Below are positions 14,358 to 22,199 of a DNA stretch of 39,432 bases, in pieces. Position 1 is the stretch's first letter. The number at the start of each line of letters is the position of its first letter. The notes below the pieces were generated by a model. It saw only the letters and a list, made by a program, of their open reading frames with translations. It was not told the DNA's origin and ran no database searches. This DNA is from Chloroflexota bacterium. GTDB taxonomy: Bacteria > Chloroflexota > Anaerolineae > UBA4142 > SHND01. The stretch covers positions 1-39,432 of the forward strand of contig JACQWQ010000204.1 in assembly GCA_016209205.1 (NCBI GenBank), read 5' to 3'. A program made the position numbers and the translations under genes.

Positions 14358-15453
14358 ATGGAAGACCTAAAATCACGCCTGAACGAAATGAACACCCGCC
14401 TCGCGACGTTGTTGGAGCGTCTTTGACCTGCCAGAAAAAGAAAAACAGATCGCGGAACTGGAAAAGCAGAGCAGCGCGCCCGAGTTTTGGAACGACACGC
14501 AGAACGCCCAAAAGGTCATGAAAGACCTCACCGCGCGCCAAGCCGAAGTGGCGCAGTGGAAAAACATCCGCGCGCGTTTGACCGACGCGCGTGATTTGCT
14601 CGACCTTGCCATTGAAGAAAACAATGCCGACGAAATCAACGCGGTCGCGCAAGAAACGTCCGCGCTCGAACAAGAATTCGCCGAGATTGAATTCGACCTG
14701 TTGTTTTCAGAACAGTACGATCGCAACAATGCCGCGTTCTCGATCCACGCGGGCGCGGGCGGCACTGAAGCACAGGACTGGGCGCAGATGCTTTTGCGCA
14801 TGTATTTGCGTTGGGCGGAATCGCACGGCTACCAAACTGAAATTTTGGAAGAGACCGAAGGCGAAGAAGCGGGCATCAAGAGTGTCACCGTCGAGGTCAA
14901 GGGCGAATATGCTTATGGACGTCTGAAAGCGGAACGCGGCGTACATCGCCTCGTGCGGCTTTCGCCGTTCGACGCCAATAATCGCCGTCACACTTCCTTT
15001 GCGTTGGTCGAAGTGATGCCCGAACTCGAAGACGATACCGAAATCGAAATCGCCCCCGACGATGTGCGCGTGGACATTTATCACGCGTCAGGACACGGCG
15101 GACAGAACGTGCAAAAGGTTGCGACTGCCGTACGTCTCACGCACGTTCCGACCGGCATCGTCGTGACGTGTCAAAACGAGCGTTCGCAATTGCAGAACAA
15201 AGAGAACGCGTGGAAAGTGCTTCGCGGGCGACTCGTGGAAAAACGCATCGAAGAACAAGAAGCAGAACGCGCGCGCATCAAAGGCAAACACGTCGAAGCG
15301 GGCTGGGGCAACGCGATTCGTTCGTACGTCCTGCACCCGTATCAAATGGTCAAAGATAATCGCAGCGAATACGAAACCGCGCGCACCGACCTCGTGCTCG
15401 ACGGCGAGATTGACCCGTTAATCGAAGCGTATTTGAAATCGCAGGTCGCGTGA
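14358..15453 (+). CDS. prfB: Peptide chain release factor 2, with programmed +1 frameshift
   Basis: RF2 releases peptides at UGA and UAA codons. The reading frame begins at the ATG at 14358 (GGAGG upstream), runs 22 codons to CTT, then meets TGA at 14424-14426. Shifting +1 at CTT-TGA-C continues in frame from GAC at 14425 to 15453, giving about 364 residues. A GGAG lies just upstream of the slip site, as in the classical autoregulatory frameshift in which low RF2 favours slippage. The GGQ motif (about residues 247-249, in SGHGGQNVQK) and the SPF recognition motif (RLSPFDANNRR) are both present. It follows the DUF2442 gene by one base. Confidence 0.95.
14421..14427 (+). promoter_or_regulatory. 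RF2 recoding site
   Basis: CTTTGAC with an in-frame TGA; GGAG six bases upstream acts as the internal Shine-Dalgarno-like stimulator. This is the standard bacterial prfB +1 slip signal. Confidence 0.92.
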
Positions 15454-15560
15454 TTGCAGGTCACAGGTCGCAAGTTACAGGTCACAGGTCGCAAGTTACA
15501 GGTCACAGGTCGCAAGTCGCACTATCGCACTACCGCACTACCGCACCATCGCGCACTATT
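15454..15560. repeat. Tandem 21-bp repeat and CGCACTA repeat after prfB
   Basis: The unit GGTCACAGGTCGCAAGTTACA is present about three times, followed by several CGCACTAC-type units. It lies between prfB and the dnaN promoter and contains no gene. Confidence 0.85.
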
Positions 15561-15581
15561 TTTTATGTCTATTACTAGAGA

Positions 15582-15610
15582 TTGTCATGCATTCGTGATT
15601 GTTGTAAAAT
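15582..15610 (+). promoter_or_regulatory. Sigma-70 type promoter of dnaN
   Basis: TTGTCA (15582-15587), a 17-base spacer and TAAAAT (15605-15610), placed 58 bases before the dnaN ATG. Confidence 0.7.
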
Positions 15611-15668
15611 GTCGCACACAAACCAACAAGTAATTTGCGATACGCGATTCGCGTTTTCTGAGGTATTC

Positions 15669-16826
15669 ATGAAAGTCAGTGTTCCCCAAGTAGAACTCGC
15701 GCGCGGCATTGCCGTGGTCAGCCGTGCGGTGGCGGCGCGTTCCACGCTGCCCGTGCTCGGACATATTTTGCTTGCCGCCGAAGGCGGGCGTTTGAAACTC
15801 GCGGCGACGAATTTAGAAATCGGAATTACGCACTGGAGTGCCGCGCAGGTGCAGTCCGAAGGCGCGATTACCGTGCCCGCGCGGCAGCTCGCCGATTACG
15901 TAAACGCCCTGCCGCCCGACACCGTGCAAATGGAATTGAACCCCAAGACCCAAACGCTGCACCTGAAATGCGCGCGCTATGACGCCAATATCAAAGGCGT
16001 GGACGCGAGCGAATTTCCCATCATCCCCACCATCGGCGACAACATCAATAAGATTTTGATCGAGCCGGACACGTTAAAGGAACTCATCACGCAAGCGGTC
16101 TTTTCGGCGGCGCAAGATGATTCGCGCCCGGTGTTGACCGGCGTGCTCGCGAAATTCGACAAGGACGCGGTAACATTCGCGTCGGCGGATGGTTTTCGTT
16201 TGTCGGTGCACAGCGCGGTGTTGGGAAGTAAGTTGAGCGCGCCCGTCAGTGTGATTATTCCCGCGAAAGCGTTGGCGGATGTAGCGCGCATCATGGGCGA
16301 TCAAGACGCGCCCGTCGAAATCGCCATTACGGAAACCCGTTCACAGGTGCTCTTTCATCTCGCCAATACCGACCTCGTCTCGCAATTGATTGACGGTAAC
16401 TTTCCCGACTTTAATCAAATCGTGCCCAAGTCGTACACGACGCGCACCGTCATGAACACGAACGAATTGCAAAATGCGGTCAAAGCCGCGTCGGTCTTTG
16501 CGCGCGAATCGTCCAATACCGTGCGCTTGAATATCTCGAGCGGCAACGACGCTTCCGCTGTCAGCGCAGGCATGGGGGGGGGGCGCGTCGTCATTACCGC
16601 GCAGAGCGCCGAGACCGGCGACAACGTGGGCGAGATTGACGCGACGGTGGAAGGCGACCCGATCGAAATCGCATTCAACGCGCGTTTCCTCGCGGATGTA
16701 TTGGGCGTGTTGAATGCGCCGCAGGTCGCGTTGGAGACCAGCGGCGCGGCGAGTCCCGGCGTCGTCAAACCCGTGGGCCGCGATGACTTTACGCACGTCA
16801 TCATGCCAATGCACATTGGGAAATAG
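15669..16826 (+). CDS. dnaN: DNA polymerase III subunit beta (sliding clamp)
   Basis: This 385-residue ring clamp tethers DNA polymerase III. All three clamp domains are present: the N-terminal MKVSVPQVELARGIAVVSRAV..STLPVLGHILL, the middle RPVLTGVL...ADGFRLSVH, and the C-terminal domain ending TNELQ..., AFNARFLADVL, HVIMPMHIGK. The ATG at 15669 with a weak GAGG is preferred to the in-frame start at 15582, which lies within the promoter. A run of ten G (16574-16583) encodes MGGGR in the third domain and is in frame. The gene is not next to dnaA or recF here; a strong terminator follows. Confidence 0.95.
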   Translation: MKVSVPQVELARGIAVVSRAVAARSTLPVLGHILLAAEGGRLKLAATNLEIGITHWSAAQVQSEGAITVPARQLADYVNALPPDTVQMELNPKTQTLHLKCARYDANIKGVDASEFPIIPTIGDNINKILIEPDTLKELITQAVFSAAQDDSRPVLTGVLAKFDKDAVTFASADGFRLSVHSAVLGSKLSAPVSVIIPAKALADVARIMGDQDAPVEIAITETRSQVLFHLANTDLVSQLIDGNFPDFNQIVPKSYTTRTVMNTNELQNAVKAASVFARESSNTVRLNISSGNDASAVSAGMGGGRVVITAQSAETGDNVGEIDATVEGDPIEIAFNARFLADVLGVLNAPQVALETSGAASPGVVKPVGRDDFTHVIMPMHIGK

Positions 16827-16875
16827 CGTATCGCGGAGGGCGTATCGCGGAGGGCGATTCGCCCTCCGCGATACG
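16827..16875. repeat. Palindromic repeat after dnaN
   Basis: The segment GTATCGCGGAGGGC occurs twice in tandem (from 16828 and from 16842). The second copy forms a 16-bp perfect inverted repeat with 16859-16874 around a single T. Confidence 0.85.
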
Positions 16876-16895
16876 CGATTCCCGAGGCGAAAGAG

Positions 16896-16926
16896 ACGTG
16901 AGACAAACTCACGTTTCTTTTTTTTT
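16896..16926 (+). terminator. Intrinsic terminator of dnaN
   Basis: Stem ACGTGAG/CTCACGT with the loop ACAAA (16903-16907), followed by TTCTTTTTTTTT. Confidence 0.92.
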
Positions 16927-17155
16927 GTACGCCAAGCCCATTCTCGACCCCCGTAGGAAAACCCCGCAGCTCCGACCAAAGTCCCATACGCGATAGGACT
17001 AAAGCACGATAGCTCCATGTATTTTCAGCCGGACGACTGTGCATATTTCAGGCAGAGATGACACAAGTTGCATTTATCCCCGTTGCAGTCTGGCTTTGCG
17101 AGATGCGACTTGAGACTAGTACCCTTTTCCGATTCCCAAGCGTTTCTGATTGTAT
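16927..17155. other. Intergenic, nothing recognised
   Basis: Between the dnaN terminator and the glycosyltransferase operon I see no gene, no RNA motif and no strong promoter. The operon promoter should lie here. Confidence 0.4.
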
Positions 17156-18430
17156 ATGAAAAATCCCCGCATTCTGCTGTATTCGCATGACACGTTCGGG
17201 CTGGGACACTTGCGCCGGACGCTTGCCATTGCCCATCAATTGGCGCGTGTGCTGCCCGAAGCCAGTCAATTATTGGTCACCGGCTCGATGGTCGCAGGCG
17301 CGTTCGCGCTCCCACCGAAACTGGATTTGATCAAGCTGCCTGCGTTGAGCAAACACAGCGATGGTCGCTACAAAGCGCGCGCGCTGCGGCTTTCACTCTC
17401 GCAAATCATCGCATGGCGCAAGCAGATGATTCTTCAGGCGGTGCAGCTGTTCGCGCCCGATCTCGTGCTCGTGGACAAAACGCCCGCCGGAGTGGAGGGT
17501 GAACTTGTGCCCGCGCTGCGGCATCTGAAAACGTGGAGCCCGCAAACGCGTCTCGTGCTTGGCATGCGCGACATCGAAGACGATCCCTTCACGACCCGCG
17601 CCGAATGGGCGAACAACGACACTCACACCCTCCACGAAAACGTCTACGACCAAATTCTGTTGTACGGTCAGCGCGCCATTTTTGATCCCGTGCACGAATA
17701 CGGCATGTCCGCGCGCGCCGCCGCGAAATTGGTCGAGTGCGGTTACATCGCCCAGCCGAACGTGACGCGCCCGCGCGCGGTCGTACGCCGCGAACTCGAT
17801 GCAACCGCGCGTCCCTTGATCGTCGTCACTGCAGGCGGCGGCGGCGACGGTTTTGCCTTGTGCAAAACCTATCTCGACGCATGTCGCATTCACCCCACGC
17901 TGAATGCCGCACAGACGCTGGTCGTCACCGGACCGTTGATGCCGCCGCGTCAGCGCGCGGAATTGCGCGCCTTGGAAAGCGCGCGGGTCACACTCATCGA
18001 ATTCACTCCCGACCTCGTGAGCTATCTCGCCGCCGCCGACCTCGTCGTGAGTATGGCGGGTTACAACACCGTGTGCGAAACCATGGCGTTGGGCGAACGC
18101 GTCCTGCTCGTCCCGCGCACGCGCCCGCGCGCCGAACAACGCTTGCGCGCGGAACGGCTTGCCGCGCGCGGGATGGCGCACCTGTTATTGCCCGATTCGT
18201 TATCGCCAGAGAACCTTGGCGCGGCGGTCGAACACGCGCTCGCCGCGCCCGCGCCGCATGTCACGCTCGACCTGAACGGAGTGTCCCGCGTCAGCGCGGC
18301 GCTCGCGGACTTGCTGTCAGTGGAACGTCCGCCCATTGGAACACGCAACGGTAACAGGCGCGTCACGGAACGTCCGCCCATTGGAATGCGCAACGGTAAC
18401 GGGCGCGTCAAAGAAAGGATCGCAGCATGA
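17156..18430 (+). CDS. Predicted glycosyltransferase (COG4671-like, GT-B fold)
   Basis: This 424-residue protein resembles MurG-like predicted glycosyltransferases. The N-terminus ILLYSHDTFGLGHLRRTLAIA holds the GxGHxxR-type acceptor loop. The second domain has VVTAGGGGDGFALC and, near 295-330, the donor-binding segment LVVSMAGYNTVCETMALG. Last, PRTRPRAEQRLRAERLA completes the donor site. The ATG at 17156 is preferred to an in-frame TTG at 17150. The last ~30 residues come from a 45-bp tandem repeat (ERPPIG..RNGN units) and look like an added tail. The stop overlaps the next start (ATGA). It is the first gene of the glycan operon. Confidence 0.87.
   Translation: MKNPRILLYSHDTFGLGHLRRTLAIAHQLARVLPEASQLLVTGSMVAGAFALPPKLDLIKLPALSKHSDGRYKARALRLSLSQIIAWRKQMILQAVQLFAPDLVLVDKTPAGVEGELVPALRHLKTWSPQTRLVLGMRDIEDDPFTTRAEWANNDTHTLHENVYDQILLYGQRAIFDPVHEYGMSARAAAKLVECGYIAQPNVTRPRAVVRRELDATARPLIVVTAGGGGDGFALCKTYLDACRIHPTLNAAQTLVVTGPLMPPRQRAELRALESARVTLIEFTPDLVSYLAAADLVVSMAGYNTVCETMALGERVLLVPRTRPRAEQRLRAERLAARGMAHLLLPDSLSPENLGAAVEHALAAPAPHVTLDLNGVSRVSAALADLLSVERPPIGTRNGNRRVTERPPIGMRNGNGRVKERIAA
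18322..18411 (+). repeat. 45-bp tandem repeat in the 3' end of a glycosyltransferase gene
   Basis: Two 45-bp units starting GGAACGTCCGCCCATTGGAA (18322 and 18367) differ at only a few positions. They encode two 15-residue units (ERPPIG(T/M)RNGN...RV) at the protein's C-terminus. Confidence 0.88.
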
Positions 18431-19701
18431 CCATCGCCTATATCGCCAAAATGTATCCGCGCTTTTCCGAAACCTTCGTCGTCAATGAAATCCTCGAACT
18501 GGAACGGCAGGGGGTGGACCTGGCAATCTATTCTTTGCGCAAACCCGCCGATGGGCGTTTTCACCCGCAGCTCGCCGACGTGCGTGCGCCGGTGATCTAC
18601 TTGCCCGAATACCTTCCCGCAGAAATGACGCGCGTGTGGGCGGCGCAGCGCACGCTGCTGCAATTCAATCGCACGCGTTACGCGCAAACGCTCGGCTACG
18701 CCCTCGTGCGCGGCAATCGCGCCGCGCTCAAACATTTTTTTCAAGCCAGCGTGATGGCGGAACATATCCTGCGGCATCCCGTAGACGCGCTGCACGCGCA
18801 CTTTGCCTCCAGCGCGACGCGCGTTGCGCAATACGTCAATCGCCTGCTCGATCTGCCGTACAGTTTCACCGCGCACGCCAAAGACATTTATCACCAAGAA
18901 GTGAATGCCGAATTACTGCGCGACAAGATTCGCGCGGCGCGCTTTGTCGTCACCGTGAGTGAATTTAATCGCCGTCACTTGGAGGCACTGATGGGGACAG
19001 ACGCGGCGCGTGATATTCGCGTCTTGTACAACGGAATTGACCTGCAAGCGTTTCAACCCGCCGCTTTGGAGACAAAGGAGCCGGGTCTGATTCTCGGCGT
19101 GGGGCGGCTCGTCGAGAAAAAAGGATTCGATGTCTTGATTCGCGCGTGCGCGCAGCTCGCCGCGCGCGGGCTTGCTTTTCACTGCGAGATTGTCGGACAG
19201 GGTCCGCTCCAAGACGCGCTGGGGCGCTTGATTGTGGAACTCAGCTTGCAAGCACAAGTCAAGCTCGTCGGCGCGAAACCGCAGGATCAAGTACGCGCGT
19301 CTTATCGCCGCGCCTCGATTTTTGCGCTGCCGTGCATGATCGGCAAGGACGGCAATCGCGATGGTTTGCCCACCGTGCTGCTCGAAGCCATGGCAATGGG
19401 CCTGCCTCCCGTTTCCACAGCTGTAACCGGCGTTCCCGAAATCATTGACGACGGCATCAATGGTCTGCTCGTACCGCAGCAAGACGCGGATACATTGGCG
19501 GATGCGCTCGCGCGTCTTGTGAGTGACGTCCCACTGCGCGCCCGGCTCGGCGCAAATGCACGCACAAAAATCGAACGCACCTTTGACATTCGCCAAAACG
19601 TCGCCATCCTGCGCCATTGGCTGACGGAACCGCGAATCCCGAATCGCGAGTCGCAAATCACGAATCGCCTATTGCCTATCGCAATCAACGATGTCCAATA
19701 A
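18427..19701 (+). CDS. Glycosyltransferase family 4
   Basis: This 424-residue GT-B glycosyltransferase has the N-terminal acceptor domain KMYPRFSETFVVNEI, followed by HAHFAS...AHAKDIYH. The C-terminal donor domain begins GVGRLVEKKGFDVLIRA, and the EX7E-type motif region is DGLPTVLLEAMAMGLPPVST...GVPEIIDDGINGLLVP. The pattern resembles capsule or exopolysaccharide GT4 enzymes. The start overlaps the previous stop by four bases. The C-terminal ~23 residues (PRIPNRESQITNR...) are encoded by an AATCGCGA-type repeat and continue past the expected end of the fold. Confidence 0.93.
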   Translation: MTIAYIAKMYPRFSETFVVNEILELERQGVDLAIYSLRKPADGRFHPQLADVRAPVIYLPEYLPAEMTRVWAAQRTLLQFNRTRYAQTLGYALVRGNRAALKHFFQASVMAEHILRHPVDALHAHFASSATRVAQYVNRLLDLPYSFTAHAKDIYHQEVNAELLRDKIRAARFVVTVSEFNRRHLEALMGTDAARDIRVLYNGIDLQAFQPAALETKEPGLILGVGRLVEKKGFDVLIRACAQLAARGLAFHCEIVGQGPLQDALGRLIVELSLQAQVKLVGAKPQDQVRASYRRASIFALPCMIGKDGNRDGLPTVLLEAMAMGLPPVSTAVTGVPEIIDDGINGLLVPQQDADTLADALARLVSDVPLRARLGANARTKIERTFDIRQNVAILRHWLTEPRIPNRESQITNRLLPIAINDVQ

Positions 19702-19740
19702 GCGATACGCGATTTGCCATCTGCCTGCTATCTGCTATCC
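19635..19740. repeat. GCGAATCGC-type degenerate repeat (family R8) spanning two gene ends
   Basis: The 3' end of one glycosyltransferase gene and the leader of the next consist of units such as AATCGCGA, CGAATCGCC and GCGATACGCGATTTGCC, then CTATCTGCTATCCG. A related stretch, in inverted orientation, lies inside the GT39-like gene at 35554-35610. Confidence 0.7.
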
Positions 19741-19744
19741 GGCT

Positions 19745-21247
19745 ATGAACATTCTCTATCTCTGTGCCGACCGAGGCATTCCTATTCGCGGTCACAAAGG
19801 CGCGGCAGTCCACGTCCGTGCTTTGACCGACGCGTTCGTGCGCGCAGGACAGCGCGTAACGATTCTCACGCCGCGCGTCGGACCGTCCGATGGGTGCGCG
19901 CCGCTGGCGGAATTGATTCACATTCCCCTGCCAGAAATGAATCTGCCCGATGATGCGCGCGTACGCCAGGCACAGGCACAAGCGTACGCGGATGTTCTGT
20001 ATCCTGCCGCACGCGATTTGCTTGCCCGTCAGTCGTTCGATTTCATTTACGAACGCTATTCGCTGTGGAGCAATGTCGGCGCGCGGCTCGCGCGGGCGAC
20101 ACGCCTCCCCTTGGTGCTCGAAGTGAACGCGCCGCTGCGGCAAGAATTCGCGGCATACCGTCAGATACACGACACGGCGCGCGCCGCGCAAATCGAAGCA
20201 GAACAGTTCACGCAGGCGAATGCCATCAGCGTCGTGTCCGAACCGCTGCGCGAGTACGTGGTGCAGCGCGGCGCACTGGAGGAACGCGTGTATGTGCTGC
20301 CGAACGCGGTGGACCCAACTCATTTTCATCCGGCGGTGCGCGGCGAGTCAGTGCGTCAACGCTATGCTTGGCACGACCGCATCGTGATTGGTTTTGTCGG
20401 CAAGCCGCGTCCGTGGCACGATCTCGAAACGCTCTGCGCGGCGTTTGTCGAATTACACGCGAGCGATGCGCGCTATCACCTGCTGCTCGTCGGCGACATG
20501 CCGATGCCGCCCGCCATCGAGCAGTACGGCTTGCAAGACGCGGTGACATTGACAGGTCCCGTTGCCCATGAGGTCGTGCCCGCGCACATCGCCGCGTGCG
20601 ATGTCGTCGTCGCGCCGCATCCCGCGCTCGCCGACTTTTATTTTTCGCCGCTCAAGTTGTTCGAATACCTCGCCTGTGGTGTGCCGACGGTAGCGGCAAA
20701 TATCGGACAGCCCGCGGCGGTCGTGCGCGAGGGGGAAACCGGTTTTCTCTACCCTCCGGGCGACGCACACGCGTTAGCCGAACGCATTCGACAAATCATT
20801 GCCGCGCCGGATCGTGCACGCGCAGTTGCGTGGAACGGCGCGGCATACGTACTCGCACAGCATACGTGGGACAAGAACGCACGCGCGGTTGTGGATTGGC
20901 TCGCGCCGCAACCTTACAGACGTTCCACCGGAACGTCTCTACGTCCAACCTCCAACGTCCAACCTCCAGACGTTCCACCGGAACGTCTCTACGTCCAACG
21001 TCCAACCTCCAGACGTTCCACCGGAACGTCTCTACGTCCAACCTCCAACCTCCCCACCGGAACGTCTCTACGTCCAACCTCCAACCTCCAGACGTTCCAC
21101 CGGAACGTCTCTACGTCCAACCTCCAACGTCCAACCTCCAACGTCCAACCTCCAACCCCCCATCTTCGATGCCAAACTGCGCCAGCGCCTGTATTGCGCG
21201 ACGCGCGCCGACCTCGCGACCGCACTGCTCGTACAGCATTTGTTTGA
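19745..21247 (+). CDS. Glycosyltransferase family 4, repeat-extended C-terminus
   Basis: About 390 residues form a GT4 enzyme. The N-terminal MNILYLCADRGIPIRGHKGAAVHVRAL shows the glycine-rich acceptor loop. IGFVGKPRPWHDLETL opens the donor domain, and the C-terminal region has SPLKLFEYLACGVPTVAANIGQPAAVVREGETGFLYPPGD. The fold ends near VVDWLAPQP (about residue 391). The remaining ~110 residues are translated from the R4 repeat array (TGTSLRPTSN units) and then from out-of-frame sequence of the next gene, so the native stop seems to have been lost or displaced. The ATG at 19745 is chosen; the in-frame frame from 19691 is repeat sequence. Confidence 0.88.
   Translation: MNILYLCADRGIPIRGHKGAAVHVRALTDAFVRAGQRVTILTPRVGPSDGCAPLAELIHIPLPEMNLPDDARVRQAQAQAYADVLYPAARDLLARQSFDFIYERYSLWSNVGARLARATRLPLVLEVNAPLRQEFAAYRQIHDTARAAQIEAEQFTQANAISVVSEPLREYVVQRGALEERVYVLPNAVDPTHFHPAVRGESVRQRYAWHDRIVIGFVGKPRPWHDLETLCAAFVELHASDARYHLLLVGDMPMPPAIEQYGLQDAVTLTGPVAHEVVPAHIAACDVVVAPHPALADFYFSPLKLFEYLACGVPTVAANIGQPAAVVREGETGFLYPPGDAHALAERIRQIIAAPDRARAVAWNGAAYVLAQHTWDKNARAVVDWLAPQPYRRSTGTSLRPTSNVQPPDVPPERLYVQRPTSRRSTGTSLRPTSNLPTGTSLRPTSNLQTFHRNVSTSNLQRPTSNVQPPTPHLRCQTAPAPVLRDARRPRDRTARTAFV
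20918..21164. repeat. R4 palindromic/tandem repeat array at a gene junction
   Basis: Four full copies of a 21-base palindrome with 9-bp arms AGACGTTCC/GGAACGTCT around ACC begin at 20918, 20968, 21011 and 21090; a truncated copy is at 21054-21067. Between them are variable numbers of CCAACCTCCAACGT units. The array fuses the end of a GT4 gene to the start of the kinase gene. It is not CRISPR: the spacers are themselves repeats. Confidence 0.92.
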
Positions 21248-22199
21248 CGCGCCGCGTATCGGCAAAATGGAACGTCTCGAGGTGCTGAAATACAAACCCT
21301 TGCGTCGCTGTGTGCTGGGTTACACGCTGGGTGCGCAAAATGGAAACGGGAGCATGCGTACACAGCAGCTCATCGGTAAAGTGTTTCGCGATGAGCGCGG
21401 GCAGCGTTTGTTGGACTTGCAGCGCTATCTGTGGGATAACGGTTTCGGCGCCGACGCGCCCGATCAAATTTTCGTTCCGCAACCACTGGCATACATCCCC
21501 GAAATGCGGATGCTGCTGCAAGAACGCGCTGGCGGCGAGACATTGGAGGCGCTGGCGCAGCATACAGAACTCGGTCCATTCGTGCGCCGCAGCGCGGAAG
21601 GATTGGCGAAATTGCATCGTCTGCCGCCGCCGCATGCACAAGACAACGCGGGGGCGCGCCTATCCGAACTCTCGCCGCGCTATGAATTGGGCAGCGAGCG
21701 CGCGAATCTGAACCGCTTTGCGACCGATTTGATCGAATGGCGTCCCGACGCGGCAAGCCGCATTGTCGAGCTGCACGCCGCGCTCGACGCATGGGCGCAG
21801 CGTTTACCGCGTGCGCCCGAGCTGTTGATTCATCGCGATTATTACTATAGTCAAGTTTTGTTCGACGGCGCGCGGCTGACGTTGATTGATTTCGATTTGC
21901 TCTCGCTGGGCGATCCGGCGATGGATGTGGCGAATTTCACCGCGCACCTCAAGTTCATGGGTCTCGACCAGCGCGGCGATCTCGATGCGTTCTCCCGCCA
22001 CGCGCAGCAATTTGTCGAGGCGTACGCGCGGTATCGTGAGGTGGACGCGTCGTTCTGGGCGCGCGTCGAGTTTTATGCAGCGGCAACACTGTTTCGGCTC
22101 ATGCACGTCGTTACACCGCGCCCGATGTTGACACAGCATTTTGACGCGCTCTACGACCGTACCGTGAATTGTATGAAATCCGTTCCGATGCTGACTTGA
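21168..22199 (+). CDS. Phosphotransferase-fold (APH-like) kinase
   Basis: About 340 residues resemble the aminoglycoside phosphotransferase / choline kinase fold. Visible elements are LEVLKYKPLRRCVLGYTL (P-loop-like and Lys strand), LLQERAGGETLEAL (hinge), the catalytic HRD followed by YYYSQVLFD (Gln where Asn is usual), and IDFDLLSLGDPAMDVANF (metal-binding DFD). The start is unresolved. Coding similarity begins near 21168 (IFDAKLRQRL), but the only in-frame starts are a TTG at 20889, a TTG at 21240 and an ATG at 21267; the R4 array may have removed the original. In a glycan operon it probably phosphorylates a sugar or lipid-linked intermediate rather than an antibiotic. The stop overlaps the ABC exporter start (TGATG). 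Confidence 0.78.
   Translation, partial: DAKLRQRLYCATRADLATALLVQHLFDAPRIGKMERLEVLKYKPLRRCVLGYTLGAQNGNGSMRTQQLIGKVFRDERGQRLLDLQRYLWDNGFGADAPDQIFVPQPLAYIPEMRMLLQERAGGETLEALAQHTELGPFVRRSAEGLAKLHRLPPPHAQDNAGARLSELSPRYELGSERANLNRFATDLIEWRPDAASRIVELHAALDAWAQRLPRAPELLIHRDYYYSQVLFDGARLTLIDFDLLSLGDPAMDVANFTAHLKFMGLDQRGDLDAFSRHAQQFVEAYARYREVDASFWARVEFYAAATLFRLMHVVTPRPMLTQHFDALYDRTVNCMKSVPMLT

Noticed and set aside
15454..15668. Possible replication origin next to dnaN
   Set aside because: The tandem repeats are not DnaA boxes, there is no AT-rich unwinding stretch, and dnaA is absent.
20918..21164. Repeat array that might be CRISPR
   Set aside because: The spacers are themselves repeats (CCAACCTCCAACGT units) of uneven length, the palindrome is translated in frame, and no cas gene is present.
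21267..22199. Kinase gene as an antibiotic resistance determinant
   Set aside because: The APH fold alone does not show this; the operon context with glycosyltransferases and an exporter points to glycan metabolism.
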